DNA of 32,498 bases from Bacillota bacterium (GCA_023392535.1 JAEVYY010000001.1:1-32498); one strand, 5' to 3'; shown: positions 1 through 7,554, counted from the stretch's first letter. The notes: a model not told the origin generated them from the letters alone. Made by a program: numbers and translations.

Positions 1-68
1 GTTCCTCCTTTGCCAGCCAGGTAATCTTCAACTATTTTTTTCTTGAAATCAAAGCTATATTTTGCCAT
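1..68 (-). CDS. IS3-family transposase OrfA, N-terminal fragment (runs off left edge)
   Basis: The 22 visible residues start MAKYSFDFKKKIVEDYLAGK, the typical opening of the small helix-turn-helix OrfA protein of IS3/IS150-family elements, which binds the element's ends and is fused to the OrfB catalytic part by ribosomal frameshifting. The start ATG at 66-68 follows a GGGAGG ribosome binding site. The gene lies just inside the element's inverted repeat, as expected. The rest is outside the window, so completeness and activity cannot be judged. It is transcribed away from hpf. Confidence 0.75.
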   Translation of the reverse strand, partial: MAKYSFDFKKKIVEDYLAGKGG

Positions 69-125
69 GAAAAAACCGACCTCCCAATCATTAGATTTTT
101 GGTCTAACTTTTGGGGGTCGGTTCA
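1..125 (-). mobile_element. IS3-family (IS150-like) insertion sequence, 5' end only
   Basis: Read on the minus strand, the element begins at position 125 with TGAACCGACCCCCAAAAGTT. This has the TG start and the AAAAGTTAGAC-type terminal inverted repeat seen at the ends of IS3/IS150-group elements. It is followed by a GGGAGG ribosome binding site and the start of a transposase OrfA reading frame that leaves the window at position 1. Only the left end is visible, so the right inverted repeat, OrfB and target-site duplication cannot be checked. The boundary at 125 is inferred from the terminal TG and could be off by a few bases. Confidence 0.75.
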
Positions 126-259
126 ATATCTTACCCTTTTTTTACTTTAAAGAAAATACCAATTCTACTGTAAACTGACCTCTTGTTGTGAAATATGCAC
201 AATATTTGTAATAAATACAAGTGAAGTATGTGAAAAATTTGGAAATGGACTCAGGAAAG

Positions 260-330
260 TTATCCACATGAGAAAACGCCATAAATAGGGGAAAATGTAT
301 TTATGCACGGAGTTATGCACATTATCCACA
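260..330 (+). promoter_or_regulatory. Cluster of four DnaA boxes in a gene-free stretch upstream of hpf
   Basis: Four same-strand 9-mers match the DnaA box TTATNCACA: TTATCCACA at 260-268, TTATGCACG at 301-309 (one mismatch), TTATGCACA at 313-321 and TTATCCACA at 322-330. The last two abut. A looser copy, ATATGCACA, lies at 193-201. The surrounding region (126-516) has no convincing gene, and its only longer frame is a minus-strand reading of AT-rich DNA. Such clusters bind the initiator DnaA. Away from dnaA they can titrate DnaA, regulate a gene, or occasionally mark an origin. What this one does is unknown. Confidence 0.6.
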
Positions 331-491
331 ATTAAATATAAAGAATTATTTGGAAGAAAAGAGTAAAAAATTGAACGCACGTTTTGTGTAGATGTCATAA
401 AAAATGGAATTAAGTCATAAAATGTCACATCTGGTACTTCCTTCCAATATTCATTCATCAAGACACAGAAGTCCCCAAAATGAAAGAATCT

Positions 492-508
492 ACAAGTTAT
501 AAACTTGT
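492..508. promoter_or_regulatory. Palindrome just upstream of the hpf promoter
   Basis: ACAAGTT and AACTTGT form perfect 7-base arms around a 3-base ATA centre. The palindrome ends 8 bases before the -35 element of the hpf promoter, a position where an activator or repressor dimer could bind. I do not recognise it as the site of a named regulator. Confidence 0.35.
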
Positions 509-516
509 GTAAATCA

Positions 517-546
517 TTGGCAAATTAAAATCTATTGTGGTATAAT
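517..546 (+). promoter_or_regulatory. SigA-type promoter of hpf
   Basis: TTGGCA at 517-522, an 18-base spacer, then a consensus TATAAT at 541-546 preceded by the extended -10 motif TGG. It lies about 100 bases upstream of the hpf start, and no other good promoter is visible between it and the gene. Confidence 0.65.
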
Positions 547-646
547 GAATTACAACATAATTGCAGATAATAATCTATAATTATGGGTGAATACACTTAG
601 AAATAACTGGTATTTACTAAAGTAACCAATGGAAGGGATGAGCAGC

Positions 647-1174
647 ATGAAATTTATTATTTTAGGTAAAAACATCGAGGTAACAGAAGGGTTAAGGGGT
701 GCAGTCCAGGATAAGATTGGTAAGTTAGAAAAGTATTTTACACCTGAAACAGAGGTACATGTTACATTAAGTGTTGAAAAAGACAGACAAAAGATTGAAG
801 TTACCATTCCAGTAAAAGGAAATATTATCCGTTCGGAGCAAGTCAGCAGTGATATGTATGTATCAATTGATCTTGTAGAAGAAATCATTGAAAGGCAGTT
901 AAAAAAGTATAAGAATAAACTAGTAACGCAGAAACAGGCGAATAATTTTTTTAGACAAGAATTTATAGAAAAAGATTATATGGATGATGAGGAAGTAAAA
1001 ATCATCAGAACAAAGCATTTTGATATAAAGCCAATGTATGCGGAAGATGCATGCATTCAGATGGAATTATTAGGTCACAACTTTTTCGTATTTATGAACG
1101 CGGAGACGGATCAGGTAAATGTGGTCTATAAAAGAAAAGGAAACACATATGGTTTAATAGAGCCAGAAGTTTAA
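647..1174 (+). CDS. hpf: Ribosome hibernation promoting factor, long form
   Basis: The 175-residue product is a long-form HPF. It binds the decoding region of 30S subunits and joins two 70S ribosomes into inactive 100S dimers in starved or slow-growing cells. Residues 1 to about 95 form the ribosome-binding HPF/RaiA domain (opening MKFIILGKNIEVTEGLR). A variable linker follows, and the last 60 residues are the dimerisation domain (HFDIKPM, then a GHNFFVF strand and the QVNVVYKRKGNTYGLIEPE ending). The start at 647 is preferred over an upstream ATG at 629 because GGAAGGG lies 9 bases before it and family members begin here. It has its own promoter and is followed by a terminator at 1225. In Bacillus subtilis the homologue yvyD is next to secA, whereas here the butyrate module lies between them. 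Confidence 0.93.
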   Translation: MKFIILGKNIEVTEGLRGAVQDKIGKLEKYFTPETEVHVTLSVEKDRQKIEVTIPVKGNIIRSEQVSSDMYVSIDLVEEIIERQLKKYKNKLVTQKQANNFFRQEFIEKDYMDDEEVKIIRTKHFDIKPMYAEDACIQMELLGHNFFVFMNAETDQVNVVYKRKGNTYGLIEPEV

Positions 1175-1224
1175 TAGAAGAAGGGGCTGTTGCAAAATAG
1201 CGGAGTAAATACTTACTCAGTTAT

Positions 1225-1243
1225 GGAGCAGTAGCTCCTTTTT
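1225..1243 (+). terminator. Rho-independent terminator after hpf
   Basis: A GGAGC stem, AGTA loop and GCTCC stem are followed directly by TTTTT. The stem is short (5 bp) but GC-rich and correctly placed 50 bases after the hpf stop. Confidence 0.6.
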
Positions 1244-1307
1244 GCATCATAGGAGATACTTTGTCTTGGAATTGTATAAGAGACTTGACACTTCTATTCT
1301 TTTTGTA

Positions 1308-1323
1308 TTTAACAGACGTTAAA
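1308..1323. promoter_or_regulatory. Palindromic candidate operator upstream of the thl promoter
   Basis: TTTAAC, AGAC, GTTAAA is a perfect inverted repeat with 6-base arms that ends 3 bases before the -35 hexamer of the butyrate operon promoter. Clostridial butyrate genes are known to be controlled by the redox sensor Rex, but Rex sites have the form TTGTTAA-N4-TTAACAA, which this does not match, so the binding protein is unknown. A TTGACA at 1285-1290 upstream could belong to a second promoter, but its -10 is poor. Confidence 0.4.
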
Positions 1324-1326
1324 GCA

Positions 1327-1355
1327 TTGCAAAAAAAAGTAGGCTATGATAAAAT
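1327..1355 (+). promoter_or_regulatory. SigA-type promoter of the butyrate operon
   Basis: TTGCAA at 1327-1332, a 17-base spacer and TAAAAT at 1350-1355, with the extended -10 TG at 1347-1348. The predicted transcript starts near 1362. Its leader contains a weak hairpin (AATGAT at 1369-1374 pairing with ATCATT at 1387-1392) before the thl ribosome binding site. Confidence 0.55.
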
Positions 1356-1439
1356 AAGTGCAGTGAGCAATGATAAAAAAATAACAATCATTTTTACACT
1401 TGTAGACTGTATTAATTTTAATATTGGAGGAAGAAAATA

Positions 1440-2627
1440 ATGGCAAAGAAAATTGTTTTAGCCGGCGCTTGCCGTACAGCAATCGGAACAATGGGTGGTT
1501 CATTAAGTACAACACCAGCTTCGGATCTAGGCGCAATTGTAATCAAGGAAGCACTCAATAGAGCAGGAGTTGCACCAGAAGCGGTTGATCATGTATATAT
1601 GGGATGTGTTATTCAAGCAGGTCTTGGACAGAATGTGGCTCGTCAGGCAACATTAAAGGCGGGATTACCAATCGAAGTACCTGCGGTCACAGTGAACGTA
1701 GTATGTGGATCCGGTCTTAACTGTGTTAATATGGCGGCGCAAATGATTCAGGCAGGAGATGCAGATATCGTTGTAGCTGGTGGAATGGAAAATATGTCAA
1801 TGGCTCCTTATGCATTACCACAAGCACGTTTTGGATATAGAATGGGTAATTCCACGATGGTAGATACTATGATTAAGGATGCATTGTGGGATGCTTTTAA
1901 TGATTATCACATGATTCAGACAGCTGATAATATTTGTGAAGATGCAAGATGGAACATTAGCCGCGAAGAATTAGATGCATTTGCAGTAGATTCTCAGAAT
2001 AAATGTGAAGCCGCACAGAAGGCTGGAGCTTTCGAAGCAGAAATCGTACCAGTAATGGTTAAGAAGAAGAAAGAAATGATCGAGTTCAAGGTGGATGAAG
2101 GACCACGTGCCGGAGCTACCGTGGAAGGACTTGCAAAATTAAGAGCCATTAATGCAAATGGTAAGGTTACAGCGGGAAATGCATCAGGAATCAATGATGG
2201 AGCAGCAGCTATAGTGGTAATGAGTGAAGAAAAAGCAAAAGAACTTGGAGTGAAACCAATGGCTACTTTCGTGGCAGGCGCACTTGCAGGCGTTGACCCA
2301 ACAGTAATGGGTATCGGACCTGTAGCTTCTACCAAAAAAGTTCTTGCAAAAACTGGTATGAAGATTGAAGAGTTTGATATAATTGAAGCAAATGAAGCTT
2401 TCGCAGCACAGTCAATTGCAGTGGGCAGAGATCTTGGAATCGATGTAGAAAAACAACTAAATCCAAATGGTGGAGCTATTGCACTCGGACATCCAGTAGG
2501 AGCTTCAGGATGTCGTATCTTGGTTACTTTGTTACATGAAATGATAGCAAAAGATGCTAAAAAGGGACTTGCCACACTTTGTATTGGTGGAGGAATGGGT
2601 TGTTCAACAATCGTATCCAGAGACTAA
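1440..2627 (+). CDS. thl: Acetyl-CoA acetyltransferase (thiolase)
   Basis: This 395-residue biosynthetic thiolase condenses two acetyl-CoA into acetoacetyl-CoA, the entry step of butyrate formation, in the cytoplasm. The nucleophilic cysteine is C89 in NVVCGSGL, the histidine is H351 in GHPVGASG, and the second catalytic cysteine is C381 in LCIGGGMG; all three are intact and at the family's usual spacing. Length matches family members (about 392). The start has TTGGAGG a few bases upstream. It is the first gene of the thl-crt-hbd-bcd-etfB-etfA operon, separated from crt by 99 bases that hold a strong hairpin, so its expression could differ from the genes downstream. Confidence 0.96.
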   Translation: MAKKIVLAGACRTAIGTMGGSLSTTPASDLGAIVIKEALNRAGVAPEAVDHVYMGCVIQAGLGQNVARQATLKAGLPIEVPAVTVNVVCGSGLNCVNMAAQMIQAGDADIVVAGGMENMSMAPYALPQARFGYRMGNSTMVDTMIKDALWDAFNDYHMIQTADNICEDARWNISREELDAFAVDSQNKCEAAQKAGAFEAEIVPVMVKKKKEMIEFKVDEGPRAGATVEGLAKLRAINANGKVTAGNASGINDGAAAIVVMSEEKAKELGVKPMATFVAGALAGVDPTVMGIGPVASTKKVLAKTGMKIEEFDIIEANEAFAAQSIAVGRDLGIDVEKQLNPNGGAIALGHPVGASGCRILVTLLHEMIAKDAKKGLATLCIGGGMGCSTIVSRD

Positions 2628-2654
2628 AGAACTTCTGCAATATCAGGGGTTTTA

Positions 2655-2683
2655 GGGGACATGCGCGTAGAGTGCATGTCCCC
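2655..2683 (+). other. Strong hairpin between thl and crt
   Basis: GGGGACATGC at 2655-2664 and GCATGTCCCC at 2674-2683 form a perfect 10-bp GC-rich stem with a 9-base loop. No U tract follows (CCTATAAAG), so it is not a standard terminator. Likely roles are protecting or processing the upstream thl message, or partly reducing read-through. It could also be a dispersed palindromic repeat, which one window cannot show. Confidence 0.6.
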
Positions 2684-2726
2684 CCTATAAAGTATGGACC
2701 ATATAAAATAAAAAGGAGAATCACCC

Positions 2727-3503
2727 ATGGAATTTATTGTTTATGAACAAAAAGGCGCGTTTGGTGTACTTACAATTAGTCGTGAAAAGGCTTTAAATGC
2801 TTTGAACTCCACAGTTTTACAAGAATTAGAAACAGCTCTTGATGCTGTTAATTTGGATGAGGTAAGATGTCTTATTCTTACAGGAGCAGGACAGAAATCA
2901 TTTGTAGCAGGTGCAGATATTGCTGAGATGAGCACTCTTACAAAGGCAGAAGGAGAAGCTTTTGGAAAGAAAGGAAACGATGTGTTCCGCAAATTAGAGA
3001 CCTTCCCAATTCCAGTAATAGCAGCAATTAATGGTTTTGCTTTAGGCGGTGGATGTGAAATTTCCATGAGTTGTGATATCAGAATCTGTTCTGATAATGC
3101 AGTATTTGGACAGCCAGAGGTAGGACTTGGAATTACACCAGGATTTGGAGGAACACAAAGACTTCCACGTCTTGTGGGAGCGGGAATGGCGAAACAAATG
3201 ATTTACAGTGGAAGAAATATCAAGGCAGAGGAAGCGCTCAGAATTGGACTTGTCAATGCAGTTTATACACAGGAGGAATTAATGCCAGCTGCTGAAAAGT
3301 TAGCAGCAACCATTGCTAAAAACGCTCCAATTGCAGTTCGTAATTGTAAAAAGGCAATCAATGATGGTCTTCAGGTATCTATGGATGAAGCTATTGTGGT
3401 TGAAGAAAAATTATTTGGTGATTGTTTTGAATCATATGATCAAAAAGAAGGAATGACAGCTTTCCTTGAAAAAAGAAAAGTAGAATCATTTTTAAATAAA
3501 TAA
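2727..3503 (+). CDS. crt: Crotonase (3-hydroxybutyryl-CoA dehydratase)
   Basis: This 258-residue enoyl-CoA hydratase-superfamily enzyme dehydrates 3-hydroxybutyryl-CoA to crotonyl-CoA. The oxyanion-hole segment FVAGADIAEM is at about 59-68. The GFALGGGCE loop carries catalytic E111, and FGQPEVGLG carries catalytic E131, the two acid-base glutamates of crotonases. Length is typical (about 260). AAAGGAGAA lies just upstream of the ATG. In order of reaction it acts after Hbd, the next gene. Membership of the operon is supported by the same strand, short gaps and pathway order; no separate promoter is obvious in the thl-crt gap. Confidence 0.95.
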   Translation: MEFIVYEQKGAFGVLTISREKALNALNSTVLQELETALDAVNLDEVRCLILTGAGQKSFVAGADIAEMSTLTKAEGEAFGKKGNDVFRKLETFPIPVIAAINGFALGGGCEISMSCDIRICSDNAVFGQPEVGLGITPGFGGTQRLPRLVGAGMAKQMIYSGRNIKAEEALRIGLVNAVYTQEELMPAAEKLAATIAKNAPIAVRNCKKAINDGLQVSMDEAIVVEEKLFGDCFESYDQKEGMTAFLEKRKVESFLNK

Positions 3504-3553
3504 TTGGTAGGCAATAGTAATCACATTAAAATATTATTTTAGGAGGATTTACA

Positions 3554-4393
3554 ATGAAGGTAGGTATTATTGGCGCAGGAACAATGGGCGCAGGAATTGC
3601 ACAGGCTTTTGCGCAGACAGAAGGATATGAAGTTTGTCTATGTGATATCAATGAAGAATTTGCAGCAAACGGTAAAAACAGAATTGCTAAAGGATTTGAA
3701 AAACGTATAGCAAAGGGAAAAATGGATCAGACAGCAGCAGATGCTATCTTAGCTAAGATAACAACGGGAGTAAAAACAATTTGTACAGATTGTGATCTGG
3801 TTGTAGAAGCAGCTCTTGAAGTAATGGATGTCAAAAAACAGACATTTAAAGAATTACAGGATATCTGTAAAGCAGATTGTATATTTGCTACCAATACATC
3901 ATCTCTATCCATCACAGAAATCGGTGCAGGTCTGGACAGACCAGTAATCGGTATGCACTTCTTTAATCCAGCACCAGTTATGAAGTTGGTAGAAGTAATT
4001 GCAGGTCTGAATACACCAGAAGAAGTAGTTGAGAAAATCAAAACAATATCAGTTGAAATCGGAAAAACTCCTGTTCAGGTAAACGAAGCTGCTGGTTTTG
4101 TTGTTAACAGAATCTTAGTACCAATGATTAATGAAGGCATTTGTGTTCTGGAAGCAGGTGTTGCGTCTGTAGAAGATATTGACAATGCTATGAAACTAGG
4201 TGCCAACCACCCTATGGGACCACTTCAGTTAGGTGACTATATTGGTCTGGATATTTGTCTCGCTATTATGGAAGTTATCTTTGCGGAAACAGGAGATCCT
4301 AAATATCGTCCGGCTACACTACTTAAGAAAATGGTGCGTGGTGGCAAATTAGGATGTAAGACAGGTAAAGGATTCTACGATTATTCAAAATAG
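3554..4393 (+). CDS. hbd: 3-hydroxybutyryl-CoA dehydrogenase
   Basis: This 279-residue NAD(P)-dependent enzyme reduces acetoacetyl-CoA to 3-hydroxybutyryl-CoA. Residues 5-16 (IIGAGTMGAGIA) are the Rossmann dinucleotide-binding loop, with D31 at the end of the second strand. NTSSLS holds S116/S117, GMHFFNPAP holds catalytic H135, E147 pairs with it, and N185 lies in GFVVNRI. The C-terminal helical domain includes HPMGPLQLGDYIGLD, the family's substrate-binding and dimerisation segment. The single-domain length matches clostridial Hbd (about 282). TAGGAGG precedes the start by 7 to 9 bases. It is the third gene of the butyrate operon. Confidence 0.96.
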   Translation: MKVGIIGAGTMGAGIAQAFAQTEGYEVCLCDINEEFAANGKNRIAKGFEKRIAKGKMDQTAADAILAKITTGVKTICTDCDLVVEAALEVMDVKKQTFKELQDICKADCIFATNTSSLSITEIGAGLDRPVIGMHFFNPAPVMKLVEVIAGLNTPEEVVEKIKTISVEIGKTPVQVNEAAGFVVNRILVPMINEGICVLEAGVASVEDIDNAMKLGANHPMGPLQLGDYIGLDICLAIMEVIFAETGDPKYRPATLLKKMVRGGKLGCKTGKGFYDYSK

Positions 4394-4451
4394 TTACACG
4401 TATTTGTCAGAAGTATATAAAAAACATAAATGATTATGGAGGATTTTAAAC

Positions 4452-5606
4452 ATGGATTTTACATTAAGTAAAGAGCATGAGATGGCGAGAACTCTTTTTA
4501 GAGAATTCGCTGAAAAAGAAGTAAAACCACTGGCTCAAGAGGTTGATGAGACAGAAGAATTCCCAAGAGCTACCGTAGAAAAAATGGCGAAGTTAGGATT
4601 TCTTGGAATTCCAGTACCAAAAGAATATGGCGGACAGGGATGTGATCCTTTAACATATGCTATGTGTGTGGAAGAATTGTCAAAAGTATGTGGCACCACT
4701 GGTGTTATCGTTTCTGCACATACATCACTTTGCTGTGATCCAATCCAGACATATGGAACAGAAGAGCAAAAACAAAAATATTTGGTTCCACTTGCAAAAG
4801 GTGAAAAACTGGGTGCATTTGGATTAACTGAGCCAGGAGCTGGTACAGACGCTCAGGGTCAGCAGACAAAAGCGGTTTTAGAAGGCGATGAATACGTTCT
4901 TAATGGATCAAAGATATTTATAACGAATGGTAAAGAAGCAGATATTTATATTATTTTTGCTATTACGAATGTAGTAGAAGACGCGAAAGGTAGAAAGAAA
5001 AAAATTATCTCTGCATTTATCGTAGAAAAAGGAACACCAGGCTTCTCTTTTGGTACAAAAGAAAAGAAAATGGGTATCCGTGGTTCTTCCACCTATGAAT
5101 TAATTTTCCAAGATTGCAGAATACCAAAGGAAAATATGCTTGGTCAGGAAGGTAAAGGATTTGGTATTGCTATGCATACCCTTGATGGTGGACGTATTGG
5201 TATTGCTTCACAGGCATTAGGTCTCGCAGAAGGTGCATTAGAAACAACAATTTCTTATGTAAAAGAAAGAAAACAGTTTGGTAGAGCAATTGCTGCATTC
5301 CAAAATACACAGTTCCAATTAGCTGATATGGCTACCAAAACGGAAGCAGCTCAATTATTAGTATATAAATCAGCGATGGCAAAAGCAAAGCAGAAGAACT
5401 ATTCCGTAGAAGCAGCTATGGCTAAATTATATGCAGCGGAAGTTGCAATGGAAGTCACGACAAAAGCAGTTCAACTTCATGGTGGATATGGTTATACCCG
5501 CGAATACGATGTAGAGCGTATGATGCGCGATGCTAAGATAACAGAAATTTATGAAGGTACAAGTGAAGTTCAACGTATGGTCATCTCTGGTGCATTATTA
5601 AAATAG
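4452..5606 (+). CDS. bcd: Butyryl-CoA dehydrogenase
   Basis: This 384-residue acyl-CoA dehydrogenase reduces crotonyl-CoA to butyryl-CoA. With EtfAB it is expected to bifurcate electrons from NADH to crotonyl-CoA and ferredoxin, as shown for clostridial Bcd/Etf complexes. FGLTEPGAGTDA is the flavin-contacting loop, GGRIGIASQALG and the QLHGGYGYTREY segment are family signatures, and E368 in EIYEGTSEVQR is the expected catalytic base, matching the short-chain enzymes of Megasphaera and clostridia. No residue expected for catalysis is missing. GGAGG precedes the ATG. The gene is followed 47 bases later by etfB, the usual arrangement for a functional complex. Confidence 0.95.
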   Translation: MDFTLSKEHEMARTLFREFAEKEVKPLAQEVDETEEFPRATVEKMAKLGFLGIPVPKEYGGQGCDPLTYAMCVEELSKVCGTTGVIVSAHTSLCCDPIQTYGTEEQKQKYLVPLAKGEKLGAFGLTEPGAGTDAQGQQTKAVLEGDEYVLNGSKIFITNGKEADIYIIFAITNVVEDAKGRKKKIISAFIVEKGTPGFSFGTKEKKMGIRGSSTYELIFQDCRIPKENMLGQEGKGFGIAMHTLDGGRIGIASQALGLAEGALETTISYVKERKQFGRAIAAFQNTQFQLADMATKTEAAQLLVYKSAMAKAKQKNYSVEAAMAKLYAAEVAMEVTTKAVQLHGGYGYTREYDVERMMRDAKITEIYEGTSEVQRMVISGALLK

Positions 5607-5653
5607 TCGTAATAAGCTAATAAACTAACAAAAATATAAGGAGCGAAAATACA

Positions 5654-6436
5654 ATGAAAATTGTCGTATGTATTAAACAGGTACCTGACACAAAGGGTGG
5701 CGTAAAATTTAACCCAGACGGTACACTTGATAGAGGTGCAATGCTTACAATCATGAACCCTGATGACAAAGCAGGTCTTGAAGCGGCACTCAGATTAAAA
5801 GATCAGTTAGGTGCAGAAGTTACAGTAATTACAATGGGACTTCCGAAAGCGGAAGAGGTTCTTCGTGAAGCGATTGCTATGGGAGCTGACAAAGGAGTTC
5901 TTGTAACAGATAGAGTTTTAGGTGGCGCTGATACTTGGGCTACTTCTCAAACGCTTGCAGGAGCAATCCGTAACTTGGAATATGACCTTATCATTACAGG
6001 ACGTCAGGCAATTGATGGAGATACGGCTCAGGTAGGACCACAGATTTCGGAACATTTGGGCATACCAGTAATTTCTTATGCACAAGATATTAAAGTGGAA
6101 GGCGATAGTGTTATCGTTGAACGTCAATATGATGATAGATATCATGTTGTAAAAGCTAAAATGCCATGCTTGCTTACAGCACTTGCTGAATTAAATGAGC
6201 CACGTTACATGACACCAGGTGGAATTTTTGATGCTTGCAAAGCAGATATAACAGTTTGGGGAAGAGCAAATCTTGTTGATGTATTAGATTCAGACCTTGG
6301 TTTAAAAGGCTCTCCGACTCAGATTGCAAAGGCATCTGATAAAGTGAGAAAAGGAAAAGGCGAACAAATTAAATTTGATCCTCAGGATTCCGTTTCCTAT
6401 CTTGTAAGTAGATTAGCAGAAAAACATATTATATAA
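5654..6436 (+). CDS. etfB: Electron transfer flavoprotein subunit beta
   Basis: This 260-residue EtfB begins with the family hallmark MKIVVCIKQVPDT and carries GRQAIDGDTAQVGPQ at 116-130, which in bifurcating Etfs contacts the FAD held by this subunit. Together with EtfA it receives electrons from NADH and passes them to Bcd and, in bifurcating systems, to ferredoxin. Its place directly after bcd supports that role, although bifurcation cannot be proven from sequence alone. AAGGAGCG lies about 9 bases before the start. The gap to etfA is about 25 bases. Confidence 0.95.
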   Translation: MKIVVCIKQVPDTKGGVKFNPDGTLDRGAMLTIMNPDDKAGLEAALRLKDQLGAEVTVITMGLPKAEEVLREAIAMGADKGVLVTDRVLGGADTWATSQTLAGAIRNLEYDLIITGRQAIDGDTAQVGPQISEHLGIPVISYAQDIKVEGDSVIVERQYDDRYHVVKAKMPCLLTALAELNEPRYMTPGGIFDACKADITVWGRANLVDVLDSDLGLKGSPTQIAKASDKVRKGKGEQIKFDPQDSVSYLVSRLAEKHII

Positions 6437-6461
6437 TTAAGAGAAAAGTGTGGTGAAAAAA

Positions 6462-7496
6462 ATGAATTTAGAAGAATATAAAGGCGTATTTGTCTTCGCA
6501 CAACAGGTTGATAATGAATTAAGCGGTATTGCTTTGGAATTAGTAGGCAAAGGAAAAGACCTTGCAGAGGACTTAGGAACAGAAGTAACAGCAGTATTAG
6601 TAGGTAGTGGAGTCAAAGCACTTGCAGATGAGCTAGCTGCTTATGGCGCAGATAAGGTGATTCTTGTAGATGATCCGGAATTAAAAGACTATAGAACAGA
6701 ACCATATGCGCATGCACTTGCATCTGTTATCGAAAAATTCAAACCAGAGATTTTCCTTGTTGGTGCGACGGCAATCGGACGTGACTTGGGTCCTCGTGTG
6801 TCAGCAAGAGTTCACACAGGTTTGACAGCTGACTGTACCCAGCTTGACATTGGAGATTTTCCAATCAAACCAATGCCAGGTAAAGAACAGAAACATAATC
6901 AATTGTTAATGACTCGTCCTGCATTTGGTGGCAACACGATCGCAACAATTGCATGTCCGGATTTCCGCCCGCAGATGGCGACTGTACGTCCTGGTGTTAT
7001 GCAAAAACGTAATAAAGTGGAAGGCACAAAGGCGGTTATTGAAGAATTTAATCCAGGATTTACTCCAAATAATAAATATGTAGAAATTATTGATATCATT
7101 AAATCGGTAACAGAGACAGAAGATATTATGGAAGCTACTATTTTAGTATCAGGAGGACGTGGAGTTTGTGCAGAAAACTTCAAGATGTTGGATGAACTTG
7201 CTGAAGTATTAGGAGGAACGGTAAGCTGCTCTCGTGCTGTTGTTGATGCAGGATACAAACCTAAGGATCTACAGGTGGGTCAGACTGGTAAAACAGTACG
7301 TCCAAATGTATATTTTGCAATCGGAATATCAGGGGCGATTCAACATTTGGCTGGTATGGAAGAGTCAGACTTTATCGTTGCGATTAATAAAGACGAGACA
7401 GCCCCTATCTTTGAAGTAGCAGATATCGGTATTGTTGGAGATCTTAATGTAATCGTACCTATGTTGACAGAACAATTAAAGGCACGAGCTAGATAA
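6462..7496 (+). CDS. etfA: Electron transfer flavoprotein subunit alpha
   Basis: This 344-residue EtfA has the usual N-terminal nucleotide-fold domain (MNLEEYKGVFVFA) and a C-terminal FAD domain. The FAD-contacting motifs are SGGRGV from residue 230, VGQTGKTV at 272-279 and GISGAIQH at 288-295, followed by D-E-T-A-P-I-F. There is no extra ferredoxin domain. The start at 6462 is chosen because family members begin MNLEEYKG and GGTGA lies 5 bases upstream; a GTG at 6450 would add four residues (MVKK). It is the last gene of the butyrate operon, with a terminator 25 bases after the stop. Confidence 0.95.
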   Translation: MNLEEYKGVFVFAQQVDNELSGIALELVGKGKDLAEDLGTEVTAVLVGSGVKALADELAAYGADKVILVDDPELKDYRTEPYAHALASVIEKFKPEIFLVGATAIGRDLGPRVSARVHTGLTADCTQLDIGDFPIKPMPGKEQKHNQLLMTRPAFGGNTIATIACPDFRPQMATVRPGVMQKRNKVEGTKAVIEEFNPGFTPNNKYVEIIDIIKSVTETEDIMEATILVSGGRGVCAENFKMLDELAEVLGGTVSCSRAVVDAGYKPKDLQVGQTGKTVRPNVYFAIGISGAIQHLAGMEESDFIVAINKDETAPIFEVADIGIVGDLNVIVPMLTEQLKARAR

Positions 7497-7522
7497 AATT
7501 ACAAATCATTATGGATTTATAA

Positions 7523-7554
7523 GGGTTGTCGCATTTCTTTAGCGACGCCCTTTT
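7523..7554 (+). terminator. Rho-independent terminator of the butyrate operon
   Basis: GGGTTGTCGC and GCGACGCCC pair around a 9-base loop (one bulge or mismatch region near TT/G) and are followed by TTTT. It lies 26 bases after the etfA stop. The GDSL esterase begins about 45 bases later, so that gene is either expressed by read-through or from a promoter I could not recognise. Confidence 0.8.

Noticed and set aside
165..461. Minus-strand 98-residue frame in the hpf upstream gap
   Set aside because: It lies across AT-rich DNA with the DnaA boxes, has F/I/Y-rich composition without domain features, and has no good ribosome binding site.
193..546. The DnaA-box region as the chromosomal origin oriC
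   Set aside because: dnaA, dnaN, gyrB and rpmH are not nearby. Four boxes and AT-richness alone do not establish an origin.
629..646. Upstream ATG of hpf at 629
   Set aside because: It would place the GGAAGGG ribosome binding site inside the gene; family members start at the 647 ATG.
1308..1323. Rex binding site at the thl promoter
   Set aside because: The palindrome TTTAAC-N4-GTTAAA has a different half-site from the Rex consensus TTGTTAA-N4-TTAACAA.
1994..2575. Minus-strand 193-residue frame inside thl
   Set aside because: It is a shadow of a strongly conserved thiolase gene; its S/A/P-rich composition comes from the opposite codons.
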